64,000 nucleotides of DNA from Taibaiella chishuiensis (GTDB lineage: Bacteria; Bacteroidota; Bacteroidia; Chitinophagales; Chitinophagaceae). The position numbers and the translations under genes were made by a program. Each line of letters opens with the position of its first letter. Position 1 is the stretch's first letter. The notes beneath the pieces were generated by a model, which did no database searches, was not told the DNA's origin, and worked only from the letters and a program-made list of their open reading frames with translations. Shown here one piece after another: positions 32,013 to 40,484 of the stretch. The DNA lies in the NCBI RefSeq assembly GCF_003014535.1, contig NZ_PYGD01000009.1:124001-188000 (forward strand), read 5' to 3'.

Positions 32013-35000
32013 TTACGCTTGCTCTTTCAGTTGTTTGATACGCTCTTCTTTATCTTCTTCGATCCTTAAAGAATCGCTCTTGTCGAGGTCAACCAGTACC
32101 GGCGCCGCAACGAAGATGGAAGAATAAGTACCGGCCAGTACACCGATCGCCATCGCGAAGGCAAAACCACGGAGGGCTTCACCACCGAAGATGAACAGGA
32201 TCACGGCGGTCAGGAATACCGTAAGCGATGTCATAATGGTACGGCTCAGGGTATCGTTGATCGCGTGGTTAACGATCTCTTTCTTGTTACCGTTCGGATC
32301 CTTACGGAAGTATTCCCTTACACGGTCAAACACGATCACGGTATCGTTCATCGAGAAGCCGATTACGGTCAGTACCGCAGCGATAAAGTGCTGGTCGATT
32401 TCGAGTGCGAAAGGCACGATATCTTTAAAGAAGGAGAACACCGCCAGGGTAATGGCCACGTCATGCACCAGGGCCACGATGGTACCCATAGAGTACTGCC
32501 ATTTACGGAAACGTACAAAGATGTAGATAAAGATCGCCAGTACCGCTACTGCAGTTGCCGTTACGGCACCTTTCTTCAGGTCGTCGGAGATGGTCGGTAA
32601 TACGGTCTGCGTGCTCTGTACATATTTGGTGGCAAAGGTGTTCAGGTCTACATTGGCAGGGATGAAATGTTCTGCTTTCAGACCGTCATACAGTTTGCCC
32701 AGTACTTCGCTTTCCACCTGGGGACCGGATTTTTCAATCATGTAATCGGTAGTGATGTTCAGCTGGTCACTTACACCGATCTTTTTCACCACAGGGTATT
32801 TACCCAGGTGGGCGTTTAATTTTTCCCTTACTTCCGTTTCTTTCTGAGGCTGGTCAAATTTGATGGTATAGCTACGGCCACCGTCAAACTCCACACCATA
32901 GTCGAAACCATGGATCAGGGAAGCGAAACCGGCAATGATCAGGATCGAAGAGATCACATAGGAGATCTTACGTTTCTCGATAAAGTGGAATTTCGCTTTC
33001 TGGAAGATAGACTTGGACAGGCCGGTGAAGTATTTGAAGTGACGGCCACGACGCATGTAGATGTCGGTGATCAGGCGGGATACGAGGATACCGGTGAACA
33101 GGGACAGTAACAGGGCAATGATCTGTGTAGTGGCAAAACCTTTGATCGGGCCGAGACCGAACACCAGCAGTACTACTGCTGTGATCAGGCTGGTGATGTG
33201 ACCATCGAGAATAGGTGCATAGGACCTGCGGTAACCTTTGCTAACGGCTTCTTCGTAAGTGTCGCCGAGTGCAAGCTCTTCCTTGATCCTTTCAAAGATA
33301 ATTACGTTGGTATCTACCGCCATACCGATACCCAGTACGATACCGGCGATACCGGCCATAGTGAGCGTAGCGCCAAGGTTAGACAGTACGCCGAAGGTAA
33401 ACAGCATGTTGAGGATGAGGGCGATGTTGGCTACGATACCACCGGTATTGTAGTACACGATCATCAGCACGAAGATCACGAGGAAGGCTACGATAAACGA
33501 CTCGATACCACCATCGATAGATTCCTGGCCCAGGGTAGGACCTACAACCTGCTCCTGTACGATTTTTGCAGGGGCTTCCAGTTTACCGGTCTGCAGGATA
33601 TTGGCGAGGTCGGTACCATCTTTCGCGGTAAAGTTACCGGTGATGGAAGAAGTACCGCCGTTGATTTCGTTCTGTACGGTAGGGGCAGAGTATACAAAGT
33701 CGTCGAGGGTAATAGCGATTGGCTTACCGATATTGGCTTTGGTCAGGCGGGCCCACAGTGCGGTACCCTGCTGGTCCATTACCAGTTGGATCTCGGCTTT
33801 GCCATTTTGCTGGTAGTCGAATTTAGCGCTCTTAACGCGGTCGCCTTCCAGTTTGGCATCATCGCTGCCGTTTACGGTTTTGATCGCATAAACGCCATAA
33901 GGTACGCGGGGATCGTTTTTCTTATCGGCAGTAACACCAGGATACTCACCCAGCAGGAATTTGATATTGGAAGGGAACTGGTTCTTAACGACATCCAGTT
34001 TCAGGTATTCCATCAGCTTATTCGCATCTTTTTTCATTACCGCACCTACGATCACGGCGTCTACAAACTGGCCGGATTGCATATCTACGATAGGCTGCAT
34101 GATTGAGAACAGATCATCTTCTTTTTTATCACCGATTGCAGCAGGTGATTGGGCAGCGCCCTTAGAAGTGTCGTCTTTGGCCAGCAGGCTGCTTAAGCTA
34201 CCGGTATCAGTAGTGGCAGGAGCTGCCGCTGCTACTTTGCCGGTATCTGTTTTACCGGTATCTGCTTTAGCTACTACGGCAGTATCTTTTGGCGCTTCGG
34301 CCTTACCGCCTTTCAGGTAATTTTTCAGTACGGTATTGGCTTTGATCAGGTACTGTGCCATTTCCTGGTTGGTAGCTACTTCCCAGAACTGCAGTTTGGC
34401 TGTAGCCTGGAGGTATTTACGTACGGACTCGGGGTTTTTAACACCGGCCAGTTCCACGGTAATGATACCCTTGTTCTCGTCGAGGTTAATGCTTGGCTGG
34501 GATACGCCGAATTTATCGATACGTTTGCTCAGTACGTTGTAGGTACGTTTGATGGCTTCTTTGGCTTCGGCACGGATCACGGAAAGCACCTGCTCGTTGC
34601 TGGAGCTCAGGGTGATCTTGGGTTGCGATGCCTTAGTGAACAATACTGCCAGTTTACCGTTAGGATTTACCTGCTGGTAGGCTTGTCCGAAGAGCTTCAC
34701 AAAGTCGGCCTCGCTGTTGGCTTTCATGCGTACAGCTTCGGCGATAGCGCGCTGCAGGCCCGGATCTTTGGGGTTATTACTCATGGATTCTACCAGACCG
34801 TCCAGCCCGACTTCAAGCGTTACGCTCATACCTCCCTGGAGGTCGAGACCCAGCTGCAGTTCTTTTTCTTTAACCTCCTGGTAGGTATATTTCATACCCA
34901 GGAAGTTAAACACGGTTTCACCGCGAAGACTGTCGGTAATGTGCTGGTAGGCTTTGTCGAGCAGCAGTTCCCGGTCAACGCCTTTAGCGTCGGGCGCGGT

Positions 35001-35135
35001 ACTGTTGACAAACTTCTCTGACTGAGCGTTTACTTTTTTCTCAACGTTATGGCCGATGAAGGTGAATGAGAGCCGCCATAACGAAAAGAGGATCAGGGCT
35101 GCGGTAAAAAATTTTACCATTCCTTTAAGCTGCAT
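32013..35135 (-). CDS. secDF: Protein translocase subunit SecDF (fused)
   Basis: SecD and SecF help SecYEG export by using the proton gradient to pull substrates into the periplasm. Here they are one 1040-residue polypeptide, the usual state in Bacteroidota. The SecD part (about 1-700) has the N-terminal membrane helix, the P1 region (ELQLGLDLQGGMSVTLEVGL), a low-complexity Ala/Thr/Asp insert around residues 270-335, and the membrane block with AGIAGIVLGIGMAVDTNVII and FERIKEEL. The SecF part follows with DYGVEFDGGRSYTIKF and the motif IGFSMNDTVIVFDRVRE. Upstream, TATCTTTG (35187-35180) could be the -7 box. Confidence 0.96.
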   Translation of the reverse strand: MQLKGMVKFFTAALILFSLWRLSFTFIGHNVEKKVNAQSEKFVNSTAPDAKGVDRELLLDKAYQHITDSLRGETVFNFLGMKYTYQEVKEKELQLGLDLQGGMSVTLEVGLDGLVESMSNNPKDPGLQRAIAEAVRMKANSEADFVKLFGQAYQQVNPNGKLAVLFTKASQPKITLSSSNEQVLSVIRAEAKEAIKRTYNVLSKRIDKFGVSQPSINLDENKGIITVELAGVKNPESVRKYLQATAKLQFWEVATNQEMAQYLIKANTVLKNYLKGGKAEAPKDTAVVAKADTGKTDTGKVAAAAPATTDTGSLSSLLAKDDTSKGAAQSPAAIGDKKEDDLFSIMQPIVDMQSGQFVDAVIVGAVMKKDANKLMEYLKLDVVKNQFPSNIKFLLGEYPGVTADKKNDPRVPYGVYAIKTVNGSDDAKLEGDRVKSAKFDYQQNGKAEIQLVMDQQGTALWARLTKANIGKPIAITLDDFVYSAPTVQNEINGGTSSITGNFTAKDGTDLANILQTGKLEAPAKIVQEQVVGPTLGQESIDGGIESFIVAFLVIFVLMIVYYNTGGIVANIALILNMLFTFGVLSNLGATLTMAGIAGIVLGIGMAVDTNVIIFERIKEELALGDTYEEAVSKGYRRSYAPILDGHITSLITAVVLLVFGLGPIKGFATTQIIALLLSLFTGILVSRLITDIYMRRGRHFKYFTGLSKSIFQKAKFHFIEKRKISYVISSILIIAGFASLIHGFDYGVEFDGGRSYTIKFDQPQKETEVREKLNAHLGKYPVVKKIGVSDQLNITTDYMIEKSGPQVESEVLGKLYDGLKAEHFIPANVDLNTFATKYVQSTQTVLPTISDDLKKGAVTATAVAVLAIFIYIFVRFRKWQYSMGTIVALVHDVAITLAVFSFFKDIVPFALEIDQHFIAAVLTVIGFSMNDTVIVFDRVREYFRKDPNGNKKEIVNHAINDTLSRTIMTSLTVFLTAVILFIFGGEALRGFAFAMAIGVLAGTYSSIFVAAPVLVDLDKSDSLRIEEDKEERIKQLKEQA

Positions 35136-35179
35136 AGGTAATCTGTTAGATCAGTAATGAAATTTTTTGAATAAGTTCG

Positions 35180-35187
35180 CAAAGATA
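35180..35187 (-). promoter_or_regulatory. Minus-7 box of secDF
   Basis: On the - strand TATCTTTG fits TAnnTTTG, about 45 bp before the secDF start. The region upstream is AT-rich, with no TTTG at the expected spacing. Confidence 0.5.
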
Positions 35188-35342
35188 GTATTTAATTATA
35201 AAAAAATTAGCAATGATTTTGGATGCTGTTTTTTGGAATAATTACATATTTATCGTATTGTAGAAAAAGGTAAAACAAGTGTTTTATTTGCATAATCTGA
35301 GCACTTTTTTGTTACTTATTTTTAAATTAATATTGCCGGTAT

Positions 35343-35714
35343 ATGCGCACTCCTTCTGGCTTTTACCGTTTACTCCCCCTGTTGCTCCTTCTTTTTTTTG
35401 CGGCCTGCAGTCCCCGGCTCGAGGAGCGTGGACGGGCGTCTTATTATGCAAAATCGTTCCAGGGGCGTAAGACGGCCAATGGCGAAACCTTCCGCCAGGG
35501 CAGGCGTACCGCAGCTCATAAGACCCTGCCTTTCGGCACAAAGGTTAGGGTGACGAACCTGAAAAACGGGAAAACGGTTAAAGTAAGGATCAACGACCGC
35601 GGGCCTTTTGTAAGCGGCCGGGTAATCGACCTCAGCCGCAAAGCCGCGCGCAGACTGGGTATGCTCGATGATGGCGTGGCCGAAGTAAGGCTCAGCTACA
35701 AGAAGAAAAAGTAG
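35343..35714 (+). CDS. RlpA-like septal ring lipoprotein (short)
   Basis: The 123-residue protein has a lipoprotein signal peptide (core [13 protein letters not shown], lipobox ending at Cys) and a single double-psi beta-barrel domain. The domain shows the RlpA signature: [38 protein letters not shown] and [20 protein letters not shown], with the Asp and neighbouring residues that in RlpA are linked to lytic transglycosylase activity on denuded glycan. It lacks a SPOR domain, so targeting to the septum would have to be by other means. It is divergent from secDF and convergent with rpmE. Confidence 0.88.
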   Translation: MRTPSGFYRLLPLLLLLFFAACSPRLEERGRASYYAKSFQGRKTANGETFRQGRRTAAHKTLPFGTKVRVTNLKNGKTVKVRINDRGPFVSGRVIDLSRKAARRLGMLDDGVAEVRLSYKKKK

Positions 35715-35736
35715 TGGGGGAGCATCGGGCGGGCAT

Positions 35737-35764
35737 AAAAAAGTCCCGGCATAACTGCCGGGAC
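35737..35764 (-). terminator. Terminator of rpmE
   Basis: GTCCCGGCA and TGCCGGGAC form a perfect 9-bp stem around a TAAC loop, with TTTTTT on the - strand (35742-35737). It may serve the convergent rlpA-like gene as well. Confidence 0.85.
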
Positions 35765-35789
35765 CAGACAAATATTTCCAGTTTGGGAA

Positions 35790-36041
35790 TTAGTCTTTTT
35801 TCGCGTAACGCTTTTTGAACTTTTCGATACGGCCGGCAGTATCAATGAACATAGATTTACCGGTGTAGAAAGGGTGTGAAGTGTTGGAGATCTCCACTTT
35901 GATCAGCGGATACTCGTTACCATCTTCCCAGGTAATGGTTTCACGGCTGGGAGCAGTAGAACGCGTAATGAATGTGTGGTCGTTAGACATGTCTTTGAAC
36001 ACGACTAAACGGTAATTTTCAGGATGAACACCTTTTTTCAT
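35790..36041 (-). CDS. rpmE: 50S ribosomal protein L31, type B (zinc-free)
   Basis: The 83-residue protein is L31 of the longer, zinc-independent type: it opens [20 protein letters not shown], has the usual [21 protein letters not shown] and lacks the CxxC zinc-binding pairs of type A. It sits on the large subunit and forms a bridge to the small subunit. A consensus promoter lies upstream (36092-36122) and a strong terminator downstream. The leader contains a small hairpin (GCATG and CATGC, within 36063-36081) of unknown relevance. Confidence 0.95.
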   Translation of the reverse strand: MKKGVHPENYRLVVFKDMSNDHTFITRSTAPSRETITWEDGNEYPLIKVEISNTSHPFYTGKSMFIDTAGRIEKFKKRYAKKD

Positions 36042-36091
36042 TATTGAAATATTTTTAGAGCATGGTTTCTAATCATGCGTAAATAAGGCTG

Positions 36092-36122
36092 CAAAGGTAA
36101 CATTATTTTTAATTGCGGCAAA
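36092..36122 (-). promoter_or_regulatory. Consensus promoter of rpmE
   Basis: On the - strand TTTG (36122-36119), exactly 19 bp, then TACCTTTG (36099-36092): a full match to the phylum consensus. Predicted start is near 36085. Confidence 0.82.
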
Positions 36123-36269
36123 AAAATATACATGCCCCCGGCGGGGCCCAGGCTATGTCCCGCCCGCTACAGCCGCAGAATGACTATCTTTTCGGGCTTA
36201 AAATAATAAAATAGTAATAAGTTCGTTCTGATAACTTAGTACCTTTGCTCCTCAAATCAAAAATTGTCC

Positions 36270-36647
36270 ATGACGCGTTCTTTCGTTATATCCGTAGTTG
36301 TCGCAGCGCTTTTACTTGCCGGTCTTGTTTTTTACCTGCACAGCCAGAACCCTGCCTACGATATGACCTCCCTGATGATTGGTAATGCCATCCTGGCTGC
36401 CGTGTCGCTTACCTCCTTCTACATCATCAGCCAGGGCATGAAAACAGGCAATGCCAACGCCTTCGTTAGGTCCAAGCTTACAGGCACCATGATGAAGTTT
36501 TTTGTGTGCATCGCGGTGCTCCTGATTTATATATTTGTTAAAGAAAAAATTGTTCATAAACCTTCCTTATTTTTGTTTTTAGGCATGTACATCGTGTATT
36601 CTGCAATAGAAGCGGTACCGCTTTCACGAATGGCTAAAAAGGTCTGA
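36270..36647 (+). CDS. Small membrane protein of unknown function, four helices
   Basis: From the ATG at 36270 the protein has 125 residues and four predicted membrane segments (about 5-25, 35-55, 73-93 and 100-118), with almost no soluble part apart from a basic loop near MKTGNANAFVRSKLTG. An in-frame TTG two codons upstream is less likely. I do not recognise the family. A TACCTTTG box at 36240-36247 could be its -7 element. The SprT-like gene begins 11 bp after its stop, so the two are probably cotranscribed. Confidence 0.6.
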   Translation: MTRSFVISVVVAALLLAGLVFYLHSQNPAYDMTSLMIGNAILAAVSLTSFYIISQGMKTGNANAFVRSKLTGTMMKFFVCIAVLLIYIFVKEKIVHKPSLFLFLGMYIVYSAIEAVPLSRMAKKV

Positions 36648-36658
36648 TATCAAAGTTT

Positions 36659-37291
36659 ATGGGCAAGCAGGAAGCTCCATTTATAATGCTGGAGCAGTTT
36701 TTACCGGAGGGCACGTACAAAAAAATAGCATCCTATTTCAAAGAATACGATATCCATCTCAGCATTACCCACGACAGGGCCACCATCCTGGGTGATTACC
36801 GTACGCCAACCAAAGATTATCCCATACACCGCATCAGCATCAACGGTTCCCTGAATCCCTACAGCTTCCTGATTACCCTGCTGCACGAGCTGGCCCATAT
36901 GCTTACCTATATCCAGTACAAAAGGGGCATACAGCCCCATGGTAAGGAATGGAAAGCCATATTTGCCGGTTTGCTCAGCAAATACATGGGGCGGGGTATT
37001 TTTCCCGATAACGTGGAAGAGGCGCTTACGCAATCGCTGAGCAGCATTAAAGCCTCGACCTGCAGCGATCCCAACCTGTACCGCGCGCTTAAAAAGCACG
37101 ACCGCCGGCAAAAATTTATGCGCCTGGTGGAGGACATTCCGCTGAACGAACACTTTCAAACCCTTGATGGCCGTACGTTTCAGAAAATCGAGAAGCTGCG
37201 CACGCGCTTCCGCTGCCGCGAGGTAAAAACGGGGCATCTCTACCTGTTCCCGGCCATTGCCGAGGTAAAACTGGTGCAGGCCCAGGGCTGA
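36659..37291 (+). CDS. SprT-like zinc metalloprotease domain protein
   Basis: The 210-residue protein has the SprT/gluzincin-type active site HELAH (in ITLLHELAHMLTYIQYKRG), with a downstream His in QPHGKEWKAIF as the probable third zinc ligand. Related proteins include SprT of enteric bacteria and the protease domain of human Spartan. The C-terminal part (RFRCREVKTGHLYLFPAIAEV) lacks the four-cysteine zinc ribbon of many relatives. Activity and substrate are unknown. It follows a small membrane-protein gene after 11 bp and precedes the rpsF operon. Confidence 0.82.
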   Translation: MGKQEAPFIMLEQFLPEGTYKKIASYFKEYDIHLSITHDRATILGDYRTPTKDYPIHRISINGSLNPYSFLITLLHELAHMLTYIQYKRGIQPHGKEWKAIFAGLLSKYMGRGIFPDNVEEALTQSLSSIKASTCSDPNLYRALKKHDRRQKFMRLVEDIPLNEHFQTLDGRTFQKIEKLRTRFRCREVKTGHLYLFPAIAEVKLVQAQG

Positions 37292-37312
37292 TCCGGCCTG
37301 CAGAATATTAAA

Positions 37313-37344
37313 TTTGGTTTTTTTTCTATCTCTTCTTACCTTTG
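37313..37344 (+). promoter_or_regulatory. Promoter of the rpsF-rpsR-rplI operon
   Basis: TTTG (37313-37316), 20 bp, then TACCTTTG (37337-37344) fit the consensus with one extra base of spacing. The predicted start near 37351 leaves a leader of about 94 nt, which contains the structured element described next. Confidence 0.7.
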
Positions 37345-37357
37345 CCGTCCGAAAAAA

Positions 37358-37409
37358 TCCTCCGACCATTTCCGTTCGCGGACAATGACCACAAGTTGCA
37401 GTTGGAGGG
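37358..37409 (+). ncRNA. Structured rpsF leader, candidate ribosomal-protein autoregulatory RNA
   Basis: TCCTCCGAC (37358-37366) pairs with GTTGGAGGG (37401-37409) to close a 9-bp outer stem with two G-U pairs. Inside, TCCG-TTCG-CGGA (37371-37382) is a perfect four-pair hairpin with the extra-stable UUCG tetraloop, followed by an 18-nt unpaired segment ACAATGACC... up to the outer stem. It lies 36 nt before rpsF. In several phyla an S6:S18-binding leader controls this operon; this may be the local version, but homology to that motif is unproven. Confidence 0.5.
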
Positions 37410-37444
37410 TTACAAGCGGATTCATTTTTTAAACAATTTTTTGC

Positions 37445-37828
37445 ATGGCAACAAACATCCAGAACTATGAGATGATGCTGATCTTCACGCCGGTACTGGC
37501 AGAAGAAGACTTCAAAAGCGCTCAGAAAAAGTTCACGTCCTTAATTAAGGAACATGGCGGGGAAATCGAGCATGAAAATGCTTGGGGATTGCGTTCACTG
37601 GCTTACCCGATCCAGAAAAAGACTACCGGTCTTTATTACCTGGTAGAGTACAACGCTCCAACTGATCTTAATGCGAAACTGGAAACCCAGCTGAACCGTG
37701 ATGAGACGATTATGCGTCATATGATCACGCACCTGGACAAATTTGCTTTGGAGTACACCAAGCGTAAGCGTAACGCTAAAGCGAAGTCAGAAGCTGAAAC
37801 TGCAAAAGCTGAAGAAGCTGCATCCTAA
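37445..37828 (+). CDS. rpsF: 30S ribosomal protein S6
   Basis: S6 pairs with S18 on the platform of the small subunit. The 127-residue protein has the normal S6 core: the opening [20 protein letters not shown], the middle [20 protein letters not shown] and the segment [10 protein letters not shown] 20-residue Lys/Ala/Glu-rich tail follows, as in many Bacteroidota. It is the first gene of rpsF-rpsR-rplI, with a consensus-like promoter and a structured leader upstream. The spacing to rpsR is 20 bp. Confidence 0.97.
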   Translation: MATNIQNYEMMLIFTPVLAEEDFKSAQKKFTSLIKEHGGEIEHENAWGLRSLAYPIQKKTTGLYYLVEYNAPTDLNAKLETQLNRDETIMRHMITHLDKFALEYTKRKRNAKAKSEAETAKAEEAAS

Positions 37829-37848
37829 ACCCCTTTAATTTTCCCGAA

Positions 37849-38115
37849 ATGGCAAGAGCTAACGATATTAAATACCTGACCACCACCCGCGTGGAAAAGC
37901 GCCAGAAAAAATACTGCCGCTTTAAAAAATTAGGCATCAAATACATCGACTATAAAGATGCCGAGTTTTTGAAAAAATTCCTGAACGAGCAAGGTAAAAT
38001 GTTACCACGTCGTATTACAGGTACTTCTCTTAAATACCAGCGCAAACTGGGACATGCTGTTAAAAAGGCACGCCAGATGGCTATCCTGCCTTATGTAACT
38101 GACCTTTTAAAGTAA
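37849..38115 (+). CDS. rpsR: 30S ribosomal protein S18
   Basis: S18 forms a heterodimer with S6 on 16S rRNA. The 88-residue protein shows the typical [20 protein letters not shown], the conserved [20 protein letters not shown], and the end [16 protein letters not shown]. It lacks the zinc-binding cysteines found in some S18 proteins. rplI starts 8 bp downstream. Confidence 0.97.
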   Translation: MARANDIKYLTTTRVEKRQKKYCRFKKLGIKYIDYKDAEFLKKFLNEQGKMLPRRITGTSLKYQRKLGHAVKKARQMAILPYVTDLLK

Positions 38116-38123
38116 TATAAACA

Positions 38124-38570
38124 ATGGAAGTAATATTAATAAAAGACGTAGATAACTTAGGCGCTGCCCACGAACTGGTGGAGGTGCGTCCCGGATATGC
38201 CCGTAACTACCTGATCCCTCAGAAGTATGCGATCGAGGCAAGCAGCTCTAACCGGAAAGTACTGGAAGAGCGCCGCAAAGTGCTGGCAAAACGCGAAGAA
38301 AAACTGATGGCCGAAATCGCTAAAGTATCCGAGGTGCTGAAAGCAGCTCCGGTTACCCTGGGCGCTAAAATCGGTGCAAGCGGTAAAATCTTCGGTTCTG
38401 TTACCCCAATCCAGATCGCACGCGCTATCCGCGAGCAGAAAGGATATGAGATCGACCGCCGTCGTATCAGCATCGTTGACGAAGTTAAAGAAGCTGGTAC
38501 CTTCAAAGCGCAGATCGATTTCGGTAAAGAGAACGTACTGGAACTGGAATTCCAGGTAATTCCTGAATAA
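38124..38570 (+). CDS. rplI: 50S ribosomal protein L9
   Basis: L9 is an elongated protein at the base of the L1 stalk that helps keep reading frame. The 148-residue protein has the complete N-domain (MEVILIKDVDNLGAAHELVE and VRPGYARNYLIPQKYA), the long linking helix and the C-domain (GASGKIFGSVTPIQIARAIR), all of normal length. It is the last gene of the rpsF operon; a strong terminator follows at 38595. Confidence 0.97.
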   Translation: MEVILIKDVDNLGAAHELVEVRPGYARNYLIPQKYAIEASSSNRKVLEERRKVLAKREEKLMAEIAKVSEVLKAAPVTLGAKIGASGKIFGSVTPIQIARAIREQKGYEIDRRRISIVDEVKEAGTFKAQIDFGKENVLELEFQVIPE

Positions 38571-38594
38571 GATCCCGTTTAAAAATTTATAGGA

Positions 38595-38625
38595 AAGAGC
38601 CATCCGTAAGGATGGCTCTTTTTTT
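38595..38625 (+). terminator. Terminator of the rpsF operon
   Basis: AAGAGCCATCC and GGATGGCTCTT form a perfect 11-bp stem around GTAA, followed by TTTTT. Confidence 0.92.
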
Positions 38626-38681
38626 GTTGATCTGGTTGTAGATCATTTCTCGCTGCGGGGTGGTCTATTTTCCTGACTTCG

Positions 38682-38713
38682 TCGCGAGGTCTCCCCCAAA
38701 GGGGGCCTTGCGA
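38682..38713. repeat. REP-like palindrome A
   Basis: TCGCGAGGTCTCCCCC and GGGGGCCTTGCGA pair around AAA. The outer arms TCGCGAGG and CCTTGCGA recur in the elements at 38814, 57958 and 58191, while the inner part differs. Confidence 0.6.
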
Positions 38714-38813
38714 AGGGGATATAACGCTTCGAAATCCGACCGGATCAACATATCCTGTAAAAATTAGTCTCGCAGCGGTGCGGCGAATGCTGCACCATCA
38801 ATTGATCTTCGCC

Positions 38814-38841
38814 GCGAGTTCTCCAGCAAGGATCCTTGCGA
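38814..38841. repeat. REP-like palindrome B
   Basis: CGCGAGTTCTCC and GGATCCTTGCG pair imperfectly around AGCAA. The outer arms match those of the other elements of this family in the window. Confidence 0.5.
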
Positions 38842-38846
38842 AGGAA

Positions 38847-38876
38847 AAAAAAGCCGGGCAATACGATTGCCCGGCC
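38847..38876 (-). terminator. Terminator of the beta-CASP nuclease gene
   Basis: GCCGGGCAAT and ATTGCCCGGC form a perfect 10-bp stem around ACG, followed on the - strand by TTTTTTT. It lies 22 bp after the stop. Confidence 0.9.
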
Positions 38877-38898
38877 CTCTGCTATGAAATTATTTGAA

Positions 38899-40311
38899 TT
38901 AATCCAGGTTGCCCATACCCACTTCCTGGTGCTGTGCAGGGATCATCACATCTTTAAAACCTTTGCGTTGCAGTTTGGCGGCAAACTCCTGCTGTACTTC
39001 GTATTCACCGTGTACGAGGAATAACTTTTTTACCTCGCGCGCATCCTGGCAGGCCAGCCATTGGCTCATGTCGTCGTAGTCGCCGTGGGCGCTCAGGCTT
39101 TCGATCACCACTACATCGGCATTGACCTTGAACTCCTGGCCGAATATGCTTACTTCCTGTGCGCCGTTGCGCAGGCGGCCGCCGAGCGATTGCGGTTCGC
39201 AATAACCAACGATCAGGATGGTATTGCGGCCATCTTCGATATTGTTGGCGATATGGTGTTTGATCCTGCCGGCTTCGGCCATACCGGATGCGGAGATAAT
39301 CACGCAGGGCTCTTTCTTGAAGTTCAGCGCCTTGGATTCTTCTACATCTTCGATCATATGCAGGCCTTTGAAGTCGAAGGGATCTTCATCTTTTTTCAGC
39401 ACTTCCTGTACCCGGCTGTTAAACAATTCGGGGAACTGCTTAACGACCTCGGTAGTGGCAATAGACATCGGGCTGTCTACATAATAAGACAGTTTGGGCA
39501 GGCGGTTTTCGAGCTCCAGCTGGTTCAGGGCATAAAGCAGTTCCTGCGTACGGCCTACACTAAAGGCGGGTATGATGAGCTTACCTTTTTTATGCAGGCA
39601 GGCGGTTTCGATCTGGGTGAGTAACTGGTCGGCCGGGGGCAGCGCGCGTGGGTGCAGCTTGTTGCCATAGGTCGATTCCATAATGATGTAATCGGCCTGG
39701 GGAAAGGTTTCCGGCGATTTAAGGATATCGTCGCCATAACGTCCTATGTCGCCGCTAAAGGTGAGGCTTACCGTCTTGCCATTCTCTTTAAGTTTGAGGT
39801 GTACACAGGCGCTGCCGATAATGTGGCCGGCATCGGTATACATGAGTTGTACCTGGTCGTCGATGGTATGCCATTCGCGAAAGCTCAGCGGGGTAAATAA
39901 CGGGAATACCCGGATAGCATCCTGGGTGTTGTACAGGGGCGTCACCGGCGGCTTACCCTGGTTGGCGCGTACCTTATTGGCAAATTTGGCGTCCATCTCC
40001 TGGATATGCGCACTGTCGCGCAACAGGATTTCGGCCAGGGCTGCGGTAGCTTTGGTGCAATAGATCTTTCCCTGGAAGCCTTCGTTTACCAGTTTGGGCA
40101 ACAAACCTACGTGGTCGATATGGGCATGAGAGAGGATAACATAGCTGATTTCTTTCGGTTCGAACCCGAACTCTTCATTAAGACTAAGTGTGTCCTTACC
40201 CATTCCCTGGAACATGCCGCAGTCCAATAAGATTTTTTTGTTAGGATTCAGATGTACAATGTGTTTGGACCCGGTAACCGTCCTGGCTGCGCCATGAAAG
40301 GATATTTTCAT
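38899..40311 (-). CDS. Metallo-beta-lactamase fold / beta-CASP RNA nuclease
   Basis: The 470-residue protein is of the beta-CASP branch (RNase J, CPSF-73, YSH1-like) that cleaves or trims RNA with two zinc ions. The metal-binding motifs are in order: SHAHIDHVGLLPKL, then GSACVHLK after the His-containing DAGHIIG, then FSGDIGR with its Asp, and the later LSAHGDY His. The middle insert has the beta-CASP cap (YYVDSPMSIATTEV). Whether it acts on mRNA, rRNA or tRNA is unknown. It is divergent from pckA; a strong terminator follows. Confidence 0.9.
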   Translation of the reverse strand: MKISFHGAARTVTGSKHIVHLNPNKKILLDCGMFQGMGKDTLSLNEEFGFEPKEISYVILSHAHIDHVGLLPKLVNEGFQGKIYCTKATAALAEILLRDSAHIQEMDAKFANKVRANQGKPPVTPLYNTQDAIRVFPLFTPLSFREWHTIDDQVQLMYTDAGHIIGSACVHLKLKENGKTVSLTFSGDIGRYGDDILKSPETFPQADYIIMESTYGNKLHPRALPPADQLLTQIETACLHKKGKLIIPAFSVGRTQELLYALNQLELENRLPKLSYYVDSPMSIATTEVVKQFPELFNSRVQEVLKKDEDPFDFKGLHMIEDVEESKALNFKKEPCVIISASGMAEAGRIKHHIANNIEDGRNTILIVGYCEPQSLGGRLRNGAQEVSIFGQEFKVNADVVVIESLSAHGDYDDMSQWLACQDAREVKKLFLVHGEYEVQQEFAAKLQRKGFKDVMIPAQHQEVGMGNLD

Positions 40312-40452
40312 ACTATTTTGTATTTTATTGTTTTGTGTGTTATTTTAATTCTTCATTTATTCTTTTTCCGAAATAAAAATAACACTTTTCAGGCAAACCT
40401 GCCGGCCATGTTAAATAATGGGTGAAATAGGTAATTGCAATTATTTTTATAT

Positions 40453-40460
40453 TAATTTTG
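40453..40460 (+). promoter_or_regulatory. Minus-7 box of pckA
   Basis: TAATTTTG fits TAnnTTTG, 25 bp before the pckA start. The nearest upstream TTG is only 15 bp away, closer than the usual 19. Confidence 0.45.
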
Positions 40461-40484
40461 CAGCCTAATTTCAAATAGAAAAAC

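Larger units (their letters stand above)
38571..38898. other. Gene-free interval of 328 bp with two terminators and two palindromes
   Basis: No credible gene is visible. The interval holds the rplI terminator, two palindromic repeats related to those near 58 kb, and the terminator of the convergent nuclease gene. Further partly complementary pieces (TCTCGCTGCGGGG near 38648, TCTCGCAGCGGTGC near 38769) suggest a decayed repeat cluster. Confidence 0.65.

Noticed and set aside
33198-34106. 302-codon open frame on the + strand
   Set aside because: Antisense to secDF; no signal, domain or start context supports it.
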